In this document: piece after piece, positions 23,378 through 33,021 of the stretch
Numbering within the stretch: the first letter of the stretch is position 1
How the letters are laid out: each line of letters begins with the position of its first letter
Assembly (NCBI GenBank): GCA_016790285.1
Contig: JAEUPJ010000052.1
Span: 1-62,541 of the forward strand
Source: Roseateles sp.
GTDB taxonomy: Bacteria > Pseudomonadota > Gammaproteobacteria > Burkholderiales > Burkholderiaceae_C
Direction: 5' to 3'
DNA: 62,541 bases
Made by a program: the position numbers and the translations under genes
Notes under the pieces: generated by a model
The model's input: the letters and a program-made list of their open reading frames with translations, nothing else
Told to the model about the DNA's origin: nothing
Databases searched by the model: none

Positions 23378-24763
23378 ATGGCCACCCGCATCGAACGTGA
23401 CACCTTCGGCCCGATCGAAGTCCCCGAAGACCGCCTGTGGGGGGCGCAGACGCAGCGCTCGCTGCAGAACTTCGACATCTCCGGCGAACGCCAGGCGCCG
23501 GAGCTGATCCGGGCGTTGGCCCGCGTGAAGCGGGCGTCTGCGGTCGTCAACCACGCGCTGGGGCTGCAGGACGCGCGCCGGACGGAGGCCATCGTCGCCG
23601 CGGCGGACGAGGTGATCGCGGGCCTGCATGCCGATGAGTTCCCGCTGGTGGTCTGGCAGACGGGGTCTGGCACCCAGACCAACATGAATGTCAACGAGGT
23701 GCTCGCCAACCGCGCGAGTGAGCTGCTGGGCGGCGCGCGCGGGGAGGGGCGGCTCGTGCACCCCAACGACGACGTCAACCGCAGCCAGAGCAGCAACGAC
23801 GTCTTCCCGACCGCCATGCACGTGGCGGCCGTGCAGGCGCTGCAGGAACGGCTGCTGCCCCCGCTGCGCGCCCTGCGCACGACGTTGCAGCAGAAGGCCG
23901 AGGCGTTTGACGGCATCGTGAAGATCGGCCGCACCCATCTGCAGGATGCGACGCCGCTGACGCTCGGCCAGGAGATTTCAGGCTGGGTGGCGCAGCTGGC
24001 GCACGGCGAGCGCCACGTGCTCGCCGCGCTGCCGCACCTGTACGAGCTTGCGCTGGGCGGCACGGCCGTGGGCACGGGCCTGAACGCGCCGCGCGGCTAC
24101 GCGGAGCAGGTGGCGGCCGAGCTGGCCCGGCTGACCGGCTACCCCTTCGTGACCGCACCCAACAAGTTCGAGGCCATGGCCTCGTGCGACGCCCTCGTGC
24201 ACGCCCACGGCGCGCTCAAGACGCTCGCCGCCAGCATGAACAAGATCGCCAACGATGTGCGTTGGCTCGCCAGCGGCCCGCGCAGCGGCATTGGCGAGAT
24301 CAGCATCCCGGAGAACGAGCCGGGCTCGTCCATCATGCCGGGCAAGGTCAACCCCACGCAGAGCGAGGCGGTGACGATGCTGGCCGCGCAGGTGATGGGC
24401 AACGACGTGGCCATCAACATCGGGGGCGCGTCGGGCAACTTCGAGCTCAACGTGTTCCGCCCGATGGTGATCCACAACTTCCTGCAAACTGTGCGGCTGC
24501 TGGCCGACGGGATGGCCAGCTTCAACCGCCACTGCGCCGTGGGCATCGAGCCCAACGAGGCGCGCATCGCCGAGCTGGTCGCGCGGTCGTTGATGCTCGT
24601 GACGGCACTCAACACCCACATCGGCTACGACAAGGCCGCGCAGATCGCCAAGAAGGCGCACAAGGAAGGCACCAGCCTGCGCGAGGCGGCGCTGGCCCTC
24701 GGCCATGTGACGGCCGAGCAGTTCGATGCGTGGGTGGTGCCGGGGGAGATGGTGGGGCGGTGA
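23378..24763 (+). CDS. fumC: Class II fumarate hydratase
   Basis: The 461-residue enzyme is the iron-independent, oxygen-stable fumarase of the TCA cycle. Diagnostic segments are [38 protein letters not shown] and the superfamily signature [17 protein letters not shown] with the mobile catalytic serine loop. The length matches the family. It is divergent from the PEP-CTERM gene and convergent with the YqhA-like gene. It complements the class I enzyme encoded nearby, probably under iron limitation or oxidative stress. Confidence 0.95.
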   Translation: MATRIERDTFGPIEVPEDRLWGAQTQRSLQNFDISGERQAPELIRALARVKRASAVVNHALGLQDARRTEAIVAAADEVIAGLHADEFPLVVWQTGSGTQTNMNVNEVLANRASELLGGARGEGRLVHPNDDVNRSQSSNDVFPTAMHVAAVQALQERLLPPLRALRTTLQQKAEAFDGIVKIGRTHLQDATPLTLGQEISGWVAQLAHGERHVLAALPHLYELALGGTAVGTGLNAPRGYAEQVAAELARLTGYPFVTAPNKFEAMASCDALVHAHGALKTLAASMNKIANDVRWLASGPRSGIGEISIPENEPGSSIMPGKVNPTQSEAVTMLAAQVMGNDVAINIGGASGNFELNVFRPMVIHNFLQTVRLLADGMASFNRHCAVGIEPNEARIAELVARSLMLVTALNTHIGYDKAAQIAKKAHKEGTSLREAALALGHVTAEQFDAWVVPGEMVGR

Positions 24764-24787
24764 GGGGGTGACGCGCCGCCGCGCCGT

Positions 24788-25414
24788 TCAGTGCGACTTG
24801 GATTCCTGGTGCGACAGCAGCCGGTCGGTGTAGGCGATCGCCATGGCCGACAGCAGGAAGGCGACGTGGATGAGCGTCTGCCACATCAAGGTCTGCTCCT
24901 TGTAGTTGTCGGCGTTGATGAAGGTCTTCAACAGGTGGATGGAGCTGATCCCGATGATGGCCGTGGCCAGCTTGACCTTGAGCACCGAGGCGTTCACGTG
25001 GCTGAGCCATTCCGGCTGATCGGGGTGGCCGTCCAGGTCCATGCGCGACACGAAGGTCTCGTAGCCGCCGACGATCACCATGATCAGCAGGTTGGAGATC
25101 ATCACCACGTCGATCAGGCCCAGCACCACCAGCATCAGGATGGTTTCGTTGAGTTTCGCGATGGGCTCGTAACCGATGATGACCTGAGTGGCCACGTCCC
25201 TGATTGGCGCGCTCTTGTAGCCAATGCTCTTCACCAACAGCTCCAGCGCATGCTGGCTGCCGAACGCCGCCTCGATCAAGTGCACCAGCTCTGTCCAGAA
25301 CTGGAACACGTAGACCGCCTGCGCCAGGATGAGACCCAGGTACAGCGGCAGCTGCAGCCAGCGGCTGGCAAAGATCAGGCGGGGCAGGGGGCGCAGCTGG
25401 GGATCGTTTCTCAT
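24788..25414 (-). CDS. YqhA/UPF0114-type membrane protein (TIGR00645)
   Basis: The 208-residue protein has about four membrane helices (for example LQLPLYLGLILAQAVYVFQF, MLVVLGLIDVVMISNLLIMVIVGGYE, and a late AFLLSAMAIAYTDRLL). It matches the UPF0114 family through FVSRMDLDGHPDQPEWLSHVNASVLKVKLA. Function is unknown. The start is the ATG before RNDPQLRPLPRLIFASRWLQ; the upstream frame to 25468 is not conserved-looking. It is divergent from acsA. Confidence 0.85.
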   Translation of the reverse strand: MRNDPQLRPLPRLIFASRWLQLPLYLGLILAQAVYVFQFWTELVHLIEAAFGSQHALELLVKSIGYKSAPIRDVATQVIIGYEPIAKLNETILMLVVLGLIDVVMISNLLIMVIVGGYETFVSRMDLDGHPDQPEWLSHVNASVLKVKLATAIIGISSIHLLKTFINADNYKEQTLMWQTLIHVAFLLSAMAIAYTDRLLSHQESKSH

Positions 25415-25530
25415 GGACGGCAGCAAGGCTGGCGGGCTGAAGGGGCGCCGGATTGTGACCGATCTCACGGCGTCAGGGCATCGTCAGTCGCCCGCCGCAC
25501 AGTGCGCCCAAGCAACTTCAGGAGACACCC

Positions 25531-27492
25531 GTGAGCACGCTGAAAACCTACGCCCCCACCGCCGAGTGGGTCGCCAACGCCCACGTCAAGGGCGAAGCGG
25601 GCTACGCCGCGCTGGTGGCCGAGGCCGAGCGCGACTACGCCGGCTACTGGGCGCGCCTGGCCCGCGAGCTGGTCACGTGGCAGACCCCGTTCACCAAGAC
25701 GCTCAACGACAGCGAGGCACCGTTCTTCAAGTGGTTCGAGGACGGCAAGCTCAACGTCTCCTACAACTGCCTGGACCGTCACGTGGAGGCCGGCAAGGGC
25801 GGCAAGACAGCCCTGATCTTCGAGGCGGACGATGGCGCCGTCACGCGCGTGACCTATGCCGAGCTGCTGGCCAAGGTCAGCCAGCTTGCCAACGCGCTGA
25901 AGGCGCGCGGCATCAGCAAGGGCGACCGCGTCGTCATCTACATGCCCATGTCGGTGGAGGGCGTGGTGGCCATGCAGGCCTGCGCGCGCATCGGTGCCAC
26001 GCACTCGGTCGTGTTCGGCGGCTTCTCGGCGCAGAGCCTGCGCGACCGCATCCAGGACGCTGGCGCCGTGGCCCTGATCTGCGCGGACGAGCAGCAGCGC
26101 GGCGGCAAGGCGCTGCCGCTGAAGGCCATCGTCGACGAAGCCCTGGCCGACAACGCCTGCCCCACGCTGAAGGACGTCATCGTCTACAAGCGCACCGGCG
26201 GCAACGTCGCCTGGGTCGAGGGGCGTGACCTCTGGCTGCACGACCTGATGGCCGCCCAACCGAGCACCTGCGCCCCCGAGTGGGTGGAGGCCGAGCATCC
26301 CCTCTTCCTGCTCTACACGTCCGGCTCCACCGGCAAGCCCAAGGGCGTGCAGCACAGCAGCGGAGGCTACCTGCTGCATGCGGCCCTCACCACCAAGTGG
26401 ACCTTCGACCTGAAGGACGACGACGTCTTCTGGTGCACCGCCGACATCGGCTGGGTGACCGGCCACAGCTACATCACGTACGGGCCGCTGGCCTTGGGCG
26501 GCACCGAGATCGTTTTCGAAGGCGTGCCCACCTACCCGGACGCCGGCCGCTTCTGGCAGATGATCGCCAAGCACAAGGTCACCATCTTCTACACGGCGCC
26601 CACCGCCATCCGCTCGCTGATCAAGGCCGCCGAGACCAACGAGTCGGTCCACCCGAAGAACTACGACCTGAGTTCGCTGCGCCTGCTGGGTTCGGTGGGT
26701 GAACCCATCAACCCGGCCGCGTGGGAGTGGTACCACGAGCATGTGGGCGGCGGCGTGTGCCCCATCGTCGACACCTTCTGGCAGACCGAAACCGGCGGCC
26801 ACATGATCACGCCCCTGCCCGGCGTCACGACGCTCGTGCCGGGCTCCTGCACGCTGCCTTTCCCGGGCATCACCGCGGCCATCGTCGACGAGACCGGCAA
26901 CGACGTCCCGAACGGGCAGGGCGGCATCCTGGTCGTGAAGAAGCCGTGGCCCAGCATGATCCGCACGATCTGGGGCGACCCCGAGCGTTTCAAGAAGAGC
27001 TACTACCCGTCCGAGCTCAAGGGCTACTACCTGGCGGGGGACGGTGCCATCCGCGACGCCGAGACCGGCTACTTCACCATCACCGGCCGCATCGACGACG
27101 TGCTCAACGTCTCTGGCCACCGCATGGGCACGATGGAGATCGAGTCGGCGCTGGTCAGCTGCACCGAACTCGTGGCCGAGGCCGCGGTCGTCGGCCGCCC
27201 GGACGACACCACCGGCGAGGCCATCTGCGCCTTCGTCGTGCTCAAGCGCCCGCGCCCGAGCGGGGACGAGGCCAAGGCCATCGCCAAGCAGCTGCGCGAC
27301 CATGTCGCCAAGGAGATCGGCCCGATCGCCAAGCCCAAGGACATCCGCTTCGGCGACAACCTGCCCAAGACGCGCTCCGGCAAGATCATGCGCCGACTGC
27401 TGCGCTCGGTCGCCAAGGGCGAGACGGTGACGCAGGACACCAGCACGCTGGAGAACCCGGCCATCCTGGAGCAGCTCGGCCAGGCTTACTGA
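25531..27492 (+). CDS. acsA: Acetyl-CoA synthetase
   Basis: The 653-residue enzyme activates acetate with ATP and CoA through acetyl-AMP. The adenylate-forming signature [20 protein letters not shown], the A5-like [11 protein letters not shown] and the C-terminal TRSGKIMRR are present; K618 is the lysine that is acetylated to silence the enzyme in related proteins. The GTG start at 25531 follows AGGAGA at a normal distance. It could use the acetate released by the malonate decarboxylase encoded at 42298-48270, an inference from content rather than from linkage. A strong terminator follows. Confidence 0.95.
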   Translation: MSTLKTYAPTAEWVANAHVKGEAGYAALVAEAERDYAGYWARLARELVTWQTPFTKTLNDSEAPFFKWFEDGKLNVSYNCLDRHVEAGKGGKTALIFEADDGAVTRVTYAELLAKVSQLANALKARGISKGDRVVIYMPMSVEGVVAMQACARIGATHSVVFGGFSAQSLRDRIQDAGAVALICADEQQRGGKALPLKAIVDEALADNACPTLKDVIVYKRTGGNVAWVEGRDLWLHDLMAAQPSTCAPEWVEAEHPLFLLYTSGSTGKPKGVQHSSGGYLLHAALTTKWTFDLKDDDVFWCTADIGWVTGHSYITYGPLALGGTEIVFEGVPTYPDAGRFWQMIAKHKVTIFYTAPTAIRSLIKAAETNESVHPKNYDLSSLRLLGSVGEPINPAAWEWYHEHVGGGVCPIVDTFWQTETGGHMITPLPGVTTLVPGSCTLPFPGITAAIVDETGNDVPNGQGGILVVKKPWPSMIRTIWGDPERFKKSYYPSELKGYYLAGDGAIRDAETGYFTITGRIDDVLNVSGHRMGTMEIESALVSCTELVAEAAVVGRPDDTTGEAICAFVVLKRPRPSGDEAKAIAKQLRDHVAKEIGPIAKPKDIRFGDNLPKTRSGKIMRRLLRSVAKGETVTQDTSTLENPAILEQLGQAY

Positions 27493-27511
27493 GCCCCCTC
27501 GCGCCTCAGCG

Positions 27512-27539
27512 AAAAGGCCGCCCTCGGGCGGCCTTTTTT
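27512..27539. terminator. Bidirectional terminator between acsA and the convergent PEP-CTERM gene
   Basis: The 8-bp stem GGCCGCCC (27516-27523) / GGGCGGCC (27526-27533) is flanked by AAAA on the left and TTTTTT on the right, so it can end transcription from both sides. Confidence 0.85.
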
Positions 27540-27562
27540 CTCTTCTGCTCAGGTTGCCAATG

Positions 27563-28939
27563 TCAGCATGCCTGTCGGGCGCGGACCCGGCGGCCGAGCA
27601 CGGCCAGGCCGGCCAGCAGCATGGCCACCGTGGCCGGCTCGGGCACCGGCGAGACGTCCAGCGCCTGGTCCAGGTGGATCTTCAGGAACTCCGTGTTGTC
27701 CGAGGTCAGCGCACGCCCGCCGCCGCCGGGGAAGTTGTTGTCGTTGACGACGAGCAGCGTGTGCGCGTCGATGACGTGCACGTTCTCGATCGTGACGTAG
27801 GGGAAGGTGAAGGTCGTGCTGCCGTCGCCATTGAGGTCGTTGGGGTCGGCAATCGCCATCAGGTCGACGAGCTCGGTCTTCTCGACGGTGCCGTCGGCGC
27901 CGACCTTGTTCAGGTCGATCTTGTAGAGCTTCTTGAACGGCGTGCCGCCGCCGGTGGCCGTGGCGCCATTGCGCTCGATCACGATGAACTCGTGATCGTT
28001 GATCGCCGTCATGTCACCGATGTTGGTGCCATTGACATCGAGCTTGTAGACCCAGCTCTGCGTCGTGTAGAGGTTGCTGTCGATGTTGAACTCGTTGATG
28101 CGCAGGGTCTTGGCGGCGTCGCCCGTGACGGTGCCTTCGAGCAGCGTGTAGAGCCGGTCGCCGGCGCGGTTGATGGCCAGGCCCTCGAAGCCGCGTGAGC
28201 CGCCCAGGTTGGCGGGCGTGCTGCCGCGGTAGGCGTTCTCCGGGGCGAAGACGCCCGGCAGGCTCACGTCGCGCGCGAGCACCTTGCCGCTTGCGTCGGT
28301 CCTGACGAGATAAGGCCCGAACTCGTCCCCGAACCAGAGGTGGCCGTTCTTGTCCTGGCGCACGCTCTCGGTGTCGAGGTCGGCACCGGTGAGCAGCTTG
28401 CCGCTGCGGATGCTGGCATCCACCGCGATGCCGCCGGGGTTGCGGGTGGCGTTGCCGTTGTAGTACTGCGCGAAGTCGGCCTGGATGGAAAAACCGAGCT
28501 GGCGGTTGGGGTCGCTCAGCGTGATGCGGGTGGACGCATCGAAGCCGGTGCGCGCGGCGCCCGTGTTCCAGTCGGCTGCGGACACCGTGCCGCTGCCGCC
28601 TTGGGCGGTGCGGAAGTCCGGCAGGACGGCGTACATGCGCAGCAGGGCGTCCGCCGAGCTGGCCTGGGTGCCGAAACCGTTGTCCACGAGGAAGCGGTAG
28701 CTGCCGCCCGCGCCAGCGAGCACGCCGGAGAAGCCTTGCACAGGCTGCAGGCCCAGGTAAGGCGGGTTGTTGGCCGGGCTCGCGGCGTTGGTGAAGCCGA
28801 ACTGGCCCGAGGTGGGGCCGTCGGCATAGGTCGCGGCGGGCATCTGGGCCCAGCCTTCGAGGGTGGGTGCGGCCTGGGCGGCGGCACACAGGGCGGCGGC
28901 CAGGGCTGCGGCGGTCAACATCAAACGGGGCGGATTCAT
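27563..28939 (-). CDS. Esterase-like phytase-family protein with PEP-CTERM tag
   Basis: This 458-residue exported protein has a signal peptide ending near AAAQAAP. The body resembles the phytase-like esterase family (DTESVRQDKNGHLWFGDEFGPYLVRTD, GGSRGFEGLAINRAGDRLYTLLEGT, INDHEFIVIERNG), a beta-propeller type. The sorting tag is VPEPATVAMLLAGLAVLG, followed by arginines. It is probably a surface or extracellular phosphoesterase; the actual substrate is not known. I did not find a sigma-54 promoter before it, unlike the other PEP-CTERM gene here. Confidence 0.85.
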   Translation of the reverse strand: MNPPRLMLTAAALAAALCAAAQAAPTLEGWAQMPAATYADGPTSGQFGFTNAASPANNPPYLGLQPVQGFSGVLAGAGGSYRFLVDNGFGTQASSADALLRMYAVLPDFRTAQGGSGTVSAADWNTGAARTGFDASTRITLSDPNRQLGFSIQADFAQYYNGNATRNPGGIAVDASIRSGKLLTGADLDTESVRQDKNGHLWFGDEFGPYLVRTDASGKVLARDVSLPGVFAPENAYRGSTPANLGGSRGFEGLAINRAGDRLYTLLEGTVTGDAAKTLRINEFNIDSNLYTTQSWVYKLDVNGTNIGDMTAINDHEFIVIERNGATATGGGTPFKKLYKIDLNKVGADGTVEKTELVDLMAIADPNDLNGDGSTTFTFPYVTIENVHVIDAHTLLVVNDNNFPGGGGRALTSDNTEFLKIHLDQALDVSPVPEPATVAMLLAGLAVLGRRVRARQAC

Positions 28940-29063
28940 GGTGATGGCCTGGAACGGTGTTGCAGAACAGCCTGCGCAGCCGATTCTTGGAAGACGCCAT
29001 GACCCGCGCGTGAAGCCCGGCTCCCGCCCTGTTGACGTTCTAGGGGGAGGCGGGGCGCAAAAG

Positions 29064-29140
29064 AAAACAGGCCCCGCAGGGCCTGTGATCAAAACGAGCC
29101 CCGCAGGGCCTGTGACAAAAACAAGCCCCGCAAGGCCTGT
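29064..29140 (-). repeat. Three tandem terminator hairpins (about 27-bp units) after the cytochrome c gene
   Basis: Read on the minus strand, three units of the form ACAGGCCYTGCGGGGCYYG followed by a T run occur in a row, with cores starting on the plus strand at 29071, 29098 and 29124. Each can fold as a GC stem followed by T-rich sequence; the last reads into TTTTCTTTTG. They lie just downstream of the leftward cytochrome c gene (ends 29162). A triplicated terminator is unusual and looks like tandem duplication. Confidence 0.7.
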
Positions 29141-29161
29141 GGGTGGTGAGTTCCGAACGGC

Positions 29162-29464
29162 TTACTTGACCGTCAGCACCCACTTGGCCAGCGTCTCGGC
29201 TTCGGCCGGGCTGACCTGGGTGTTGGCGGGCATCGGCACGGGGCCCCAGACGCCGGAGCCGCCCTTGACAATCTTCTCGGCCAGCTTCTTGTAGGCGTCC
29301 TTGTCCTTGGCGTACTTCGCGGCCACGTCCTTGTACGCGGGGCCAACCAGCTTCTTGTCCATGGCGTGGCAGGCCATGCAATTCTTCTTCTGCGCCAGTT
29401 CCGGGCTGGCAAATGCCGCAGGCGCTGCGACCAGGGCGAGGCTGAGGATCACGACAGACTTCAT
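29162..29464 (-). CDS. Small periplasmic c-type cytochrome (c551/c552-like)
   Basis: The 100-residue protein has a signal peptide (MKSVVILSLALVAAPAAFA) and a single heme site NCMACHAMD (C29, C32, H33). The distal methionine lies in WGPVPMPANTQVS (M78), as in Pseudomonas c551-type electron carriers. It shuttles electrons in the periplasm, for example to a terminal oxidase. Three tandem terminators follow it. Confidence 0.92.
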   Translation of the reverse strand: MKSVVILSLALVAAPAAFASPELAQKKNCMACHAMDKKLVGPAYKDVAAKYAKDKDAYKKLAEKIVKGGSGVWGPVPMPANTQVSPAEAETLAKWVLTVK

Positions 29465-29524
29465 GCTTACCTTTCTAGGGCGTTGAACTACAGTGCCTGC
29501 AAAGATACCTGAAGGAGAGCCCGC

Positions 29525-29785
29525 ATGGGTTTCGTATTGCTGGGTGCGCTGTTCGTGGTGTTGCGTCTGGGCGGCTGGGTGCAGTTCCACAAGGACGATT
29601 TCTGGGCCTGGGTCATCGTGCTCTCGCCGTTCCTGGGCGCGGCGTTGTGGTGGATGTGGGCGGACGCCTCCGGGCGCACGCAGCGCAAGGCCATGCAGGC
29701 CATGGATGCCCGCAAGGCCGCACGGCGCGAGCAGCACATGGTGGCGCTCGGGCAGTCCAAGCCGGGTGGTCGCAAGAAGCGCTGA
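29525..29785 (+). CDS. Small Trp-rich membrane protein (TIGR04438-like)
   Basis: This 86-residue protein has two hydrophobic segments rich in Trp (LLGALFVVLRLGGWVQF, FWAWVIVLSPFLGAALWWMWADASG) and a basic C-terminal tail. It fits the small Trp-rich protein family of beta-proteobacteria; function is unknown. AGGAG precedes the ATG. It is divergent from the cytochrome c gene. Confidence 0.8.
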   Translation: MGFVLLGALFVVLRLGGWVQFHKDDFWAWVIVLSPFLGAALWWMWADASGRTQRKAMQAMDARKAARREQHMVALGQSKPGGRKKR

Positions 29786-29891
29786 CGCTGGCCGACGGCC
29801 TGCCGGCCGTGACTGAAGTCACATCGGGCAAACCCGGGCGTCCGCGCGTGCAGGTGTCGCGTTCAATGCGCACCCACTTGGAGACCCCCGC

Positions 29892-30875
29892 ATGACGCTT
29901 CGCCTTCTTCCCCTTGCCCTGGCCCTGGTGGCGGGCGCCGCCCAGGCCGAACTGCTGAAGGACCCGCAGTGGCAGGCCTGGCTGGATGCCGGCAAGACCG
30001 CCGATCTCGCCCGCGCGGCCCAGGCGCGCACCAAGGTCCAGCCGGAGGACGACCAGGCCGCCGTCGCCCTGGCCCTGGCGGCCGTGGACGAGAACGATGC
30101 CGGCCGCCTGGAGGCGTCGCTGCCCGCGCTGCAGGCCTGCGCCGACAAGCGCCCCCAGGCCATCTGCAGCTACGCGCTCGGCCGCGTCTACGGCCAGCAG
30201 GCGATGACGGCCAGCGTCTTCAAGATGCCGGGCCTGGCCAGCAAGACCAAGGAGCAGTTCGTCAAGGCTGTGGAGCTCGACCCGGGCCTGTACGAAGCCC
30301 GCGTCGGCCTCACCCAGTTCTACCTGATGGCGCCCGGCTTTGCGGGCGGCAGCGTGCCCAAGGCCAGGGAGCTGGCGGCCGAAGTGCAGCCTCGCCAGCC
30401 CGAGCAGGCCAAGCTGCTGCGCGCGCTGCTGGCGATGAACGAGAAGGACTGGAGCTCGGCCGAGCGTGAACTCAACAGCGTGAAGGCGGGAGATGACCGC
30501 ACCGTCACGCGCGAGCTGCGCGGCAACTGGTCGCGCCTGGGCTTCGAGTTCATGGAGCAGAAGAACCTGCCCAAGGCCCGCGGCATCTTCGAGGCCCTGC
30601 AGCGCGACTACCCCGGCCACGCCGCCGGCCCCTACGGCCTGGGCCGCGTGCTGGTGGAGTTGGGCCAGCCCGACGAGGCGGTGAAGGCGCTGGAGCGCGC
30701 CCGCACGCTCGAGGGCGCCGAGCGCATGCCCATCGACCACCGCCTGGGCCAGGCCCTCATCGCCAAGGGTGACAAGGCCGCGGCCAAGGCGGCGCTGGAG
30801 CGCTTCGTGCAGAACAAGCGCGCCAACCCGCGGAACATCGAGGACGCCAAGAAGCTGCTCGCCGGCCTGGCCTGA
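29892..30875 (+). CDS. Exported tetratricopeptide-repeat protein
   Basis: The 327-residue protein has a signal peptide (MTLRLLPLALALVAGAAQA) and helical pairs of the TPR type throughout (for example AICSYALGRVYGQQAM, FVKAVELDPGLYEARVGLTQF, AGPYGLGRVLVELGQPDEAVKALERA). It is probably a periplasmic scaffold; no catalytic motif is present. It lies alone 66 bases before lgt, in the same direction. Confidence 0.8.
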   Translation: MTLRLLPLALALVAGAAQAELLKDPQWQAWLDAGKTADLARAAQARTKVQPEDDQAAVALALAAVDENDAGRLEASLPALQACADKRPQAICSYALGRVYGQQAMTASVFKMPGLASKTKEQFVKAVELDPGLYEARVGLTQFYLMAPGFAGGSVPKARELAAEVQPRQPEQAKLLRALLAMNEKDWSSAERELNSVKAGDDRTVTRELRGNWSRLGFEFMEQKNLPKARGIFEALQRDYPGHAAGPYGLGRVLVELGQPDEAVKALERARTLEGAERMPIDHRLGQALIAKGDKAAAKAALERFVQNKRANPRNIEDAKKLLAGLA

Positions 30876-30941
30876 ACGCCGGTGCAGGGCGGGGGAGGGC
30901 GCTGGCTATGATGCGCGCCGCTTCCCCTACTCCCCCGGACC

Positions 30942-31751
30942 ATGCTCGTCCACCCGCAGTTCGACCCCATCGCCCTCCAAGTCGGCCCGCTGGCCGTGCA
31001 CTGGTACGGCATCACCTACCTGATCGCCTTCGGGCTCTTCCTGTGGCTGGCCAGCCGGCGGGCGCGCATGCCCCAGCACATGGCCGTGGGCTGGACGCGC
31101 CAGGACGTCGACGACGTGCTCTTCTACGGCGTGCTCGGCGTCGTGCTGGGCGGGCGGCTGGGCTACTGCCTCTTCTACAAGCCGGACTACTACATCCACC
31201 ACCTGGCGGAGGTCTTCGCCGTCTGGAAGGGTGGCATGTCCTTCCACGGCGGGTTGCTGGGCGTGCTGCTCGGGCTGTGGTTCTTCGGGCGGCGGCGTTC
31301 GCGCAGCTTCTTCGAGGTGGCCGACCTGATCGCGCCCTGCGTGCCCACGGGCATTGCGGCCGTGCGGCTCGGGAATTTCATCAACGGCGAGCTCTGGGGC
31401 CGCCCGGCGCCAGCAGACTTGCCTTGGGCCATGATCTTTCCGCAGGCGCAGGACGGCGGCATCGCGCGCCACCCGTCGCAGCTCTACCAGGCGGCGGGCG
31501 AGGGCCTGCTGCTGTTCATCATCCTGTGGCTGTATGCGCGCAAGCCGCGCGCCACCGGGCAGATCTCGGGCGTGTTCATGATGGGCTATGGCGCGCTGCG
31601 CTTCGCGGCCGAATACTTCCGCGAGCCCGATGACTTCCTCGGCCTGCGCGCCCTGAACTGGAGCCAGGGCCAGTGGCTGAGCCTGCCGATGATCCTCGCT
31701 GGCGCGGCCATCTTTGTCTGGGCCACGCGCCGCAACCAACGTCCTGCCTGA
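30942..31751 (+). CDS. lgt: Prolipoprotein diacylglyceryl transferase
   Basis: This inner-membrane enzyme adds diacylglycerol from phosphatidylglycerol to the lipobox cysteine, the first step of lipoprotein maturation. It has 269 residues and about seven membrane helices. Signature segments are [34 protein letters not shown] and [14 protein letters not shown] with the essential arginine and asparagine. The gene after it, dnaQ, starts 8 bases beyond the stop. Confidence 0.95.
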   Translation: MLVHPQFDPIALQVGPLAVHWYGITYLIAFGLFLWLASRRARMPQHMAVGWTRQDVDDVLFYGVLGVVLGGRLGYCLFYKPDYYIHHLAEVFAVWKGGMSFHGGLLGVLLGLWFFGRRRSRSFFEVADLIAPCVPTGIAAVRLGNFINGELWGRPAPADLPWAMIFPQAQDGGIARHPSQLYQAAGEGLLLFIILWLYARKPRATGQISGVFMMGYGALRFAAEYFREPDDFLGLRALNWSQGQWLSLPMILAGAAIFVWATRRNQRPA

Positions 31752-31759
31752 GCACGGCC

Positions 31760-32488
31760 ATGCGACAGATCTTCTTCGACACCGAAACCACCGGCCTGGA
31801 AGCCGACAAGGGCGACCGCATCATCGAAATCGGCTGCGTGGAGATGCTCAACCGGCAGCTCACCGGCAACAACCTGCACCTCTACATCAACCCCGAGCGC
31901 GCCAGCCACGAAGACGCGCTGAAGGTCCACGGCCTGACCGAGGCCTTCCTGTCGGACAAGCCCAAGTTCGCCGAGATCGTCGACCAGCTGCTGGCCTTCC
32001 TGGCCGGTGCGGAGCTCGTCATCCACAACGCGCCGTTCGACATCGGCTTCGTCAATGCCGAGCTCAAGCGACTCAAGCGTGGCGTGCTCACCGACCACGT
32101 GGCCGGCGTGCGCGACACGCTGCTGATGGCGCGCGACCTCTACCCGGGCAAGGCCAACTCGCTGGACGCCCTGTGCCGGCGGCTGGAGGTGGACAACACC
32201 AAGCGCGTGCTGCACGGCGCGCTGCTGGACGCGGAACTGCTGGCCGATGTCTACATCCGCCTGACCCGTGGCCAGGATGCGCTGCTGATGGACGACCACG
32301 GCGACAGCAGCGGCAGCGATGGCCATGCGTCCGTGCAAGCCGTGGACCTGAGCCGTTTTGCGCTGCCGGTCCTGCGGGCTTCTGACGCTGAAGCCCAGGC
32401 GCACGCCAAGCTGCTGGTGGACCTGGACAAGGCGGCTGGCGGCGCGTGCAAATGGCGTTCTCTCCAACCCGCAGAACCCGTGGCATAA
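31760..32488 (+). CDS. dnaQ: DNA polymerase III epsilon subunit (3'-5' proofreading exonuclease)
   Basis: The 242-residue DEDDh exonuclease has Exo I FDTETTGLE near the start, Exo II VIHNAPFDIGFVNAEL, and Exo III with LHGALLDAELLADVYI containing the His and last Asp. The final residues act as the contact to the polymerase subunit. The start is ATG RQIFFDTETTG; the open frame extends upstream into lgt but adds no homology. It is followed by two tRNA-Val genes. Confidence 0.95.
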   Translation: MRQIFFDTETTGLEADKGDRIIEIGCVEMLNRQLTGNNLHLYINPERASHEDALKVHGLTEAFLSDKPKFAEIVDQLLAFLAGAELVIHNAPFDIGFVNAELKRLKRGVLTDHVAGVRDTLLMARDLYPGKANSLDALCRRLEVDNTKRVLHGALLDAELLADVYIRLTRGQDALLMDDHGDSSGSDGHASVQAVDLSRFALPVLRASDAEAQAHAKLLVDLDKAAGGACKWRSLQPAEPVA

Positions 32489-32543
32489 TCGCGGGCTTCC
32501 CGGAGACGGGGCCGCAAGTCGGAAGCAATTTCGGCGGTTTTCA

Positions 32544-32618
32544 GGGCGGTTAGCTCAGCGGTAGAGCACTGCCTTCACACGGCAGGGGTCGCAGGTTCGA
32601 ACCCTGCACCGCCCACCA
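32544..32618 (+). tRNA. tRNA-Val (CAC), copy 1
   Basis: A 75-base cloverleaf with encoded CCA. The acceptor stem is GGGCGGT/ACCGCCC, the anticodon stem CTGCC/GGCAG has loop TTCACAC, giving anticodon CAC for valine GUG, and the T arm contains GGTTCGAACC. Confidence 0.97.
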
Positions 32619-32658
32619 ACACCTCGTTGGTGACCTGAAAACCAGCGCCCAAGAATTC

Positions 32659-32733
32659 GGGCGGTTAGCTCAGCGGTAGAGCACTGCCTTCACACGGCAG
32701 GGGTCGCAGGTTCGAACCCTGCACCGCCCACCA
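32659..32733 (+). tRNA. tRNA-Val (CAC), copy 2
   Basis: Identical in all 75 bases to copy 1, 40 bases downstream, with anticodon CAC and encoded CCA. Co-transcription is likely, with one terminator after this copy. Confidence 0.97.
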
Positions 32734-32739
32734 GTCAAG

Positions 32740-32774
32740 AGCCCCTGCAGGTCAGCGACCCGCAGGGGCTTTTT
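32740..32774 (+). terminator. Intrinsic terminator after the tRNA-Val pair
   Basis: AGCCCCTGC (32740-32748) pairs with GCAGGGGCT (32762-32770), followed by TTTT. Confidence 0.85.
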
Positions 32775-32841
32775 GCTGCCCGGCTGCGGCGGCAGGCCAA
32801 GCCCCGGATGATCGCGCCCGCCTCGTGATCCTCGCCACCGC

Positions 32842-33021
32842 ATGCCCTCGCACGACACCGCCTTCAAGGGCAACAAGTCCCACCTGCCCAGCAAGCCCTG
32901 CCAGGCCTGTGGGCGGCCCATGAGCTGGCGCAAGGCGTGGGCTCGAAACTGGGACGAGGTGAAGTACTGCAGCGAACGCTGCCGCCGCGACGGCGCCGCC
33001 AAGGGAGCCCGCGGTGGCTGA
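32842..33021 (+). CDS. DUF2256 zinc-ribbon-like small protein
   Basis: The 59-residue protein has the DUF2256 pattern LPSKPCQACGRPMSWRKAW, then WDEVKYCSERCR, with two CxxC-type pairs that should bind metal. Proteins of this family frequently sit next to cryptochrome/photolyase genes, as here; the role is unknown. Its last 8 bases overlap the GTG start of the photolyase-like gene. Confidence 0.85.
   Translation: MPSHDTAFKGNKSHLPSKPCQACGRPMSWRKAWARNWDEVKYCSERCRRDGAAKGARGG

Noticed and set aside
29064-29140. Possible CRISPR array
   Set aside because: There are only three units, directly adjacent with no unique spacers, each followed by a T run, and no cas genes are present. They are better read as tandem terminators.
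32544-32733. tRNA-Val pair as the attachment site of an integrated island
   Set aside because: There is no integrase and no partial tRNA repeat; core genes lie on both sides.
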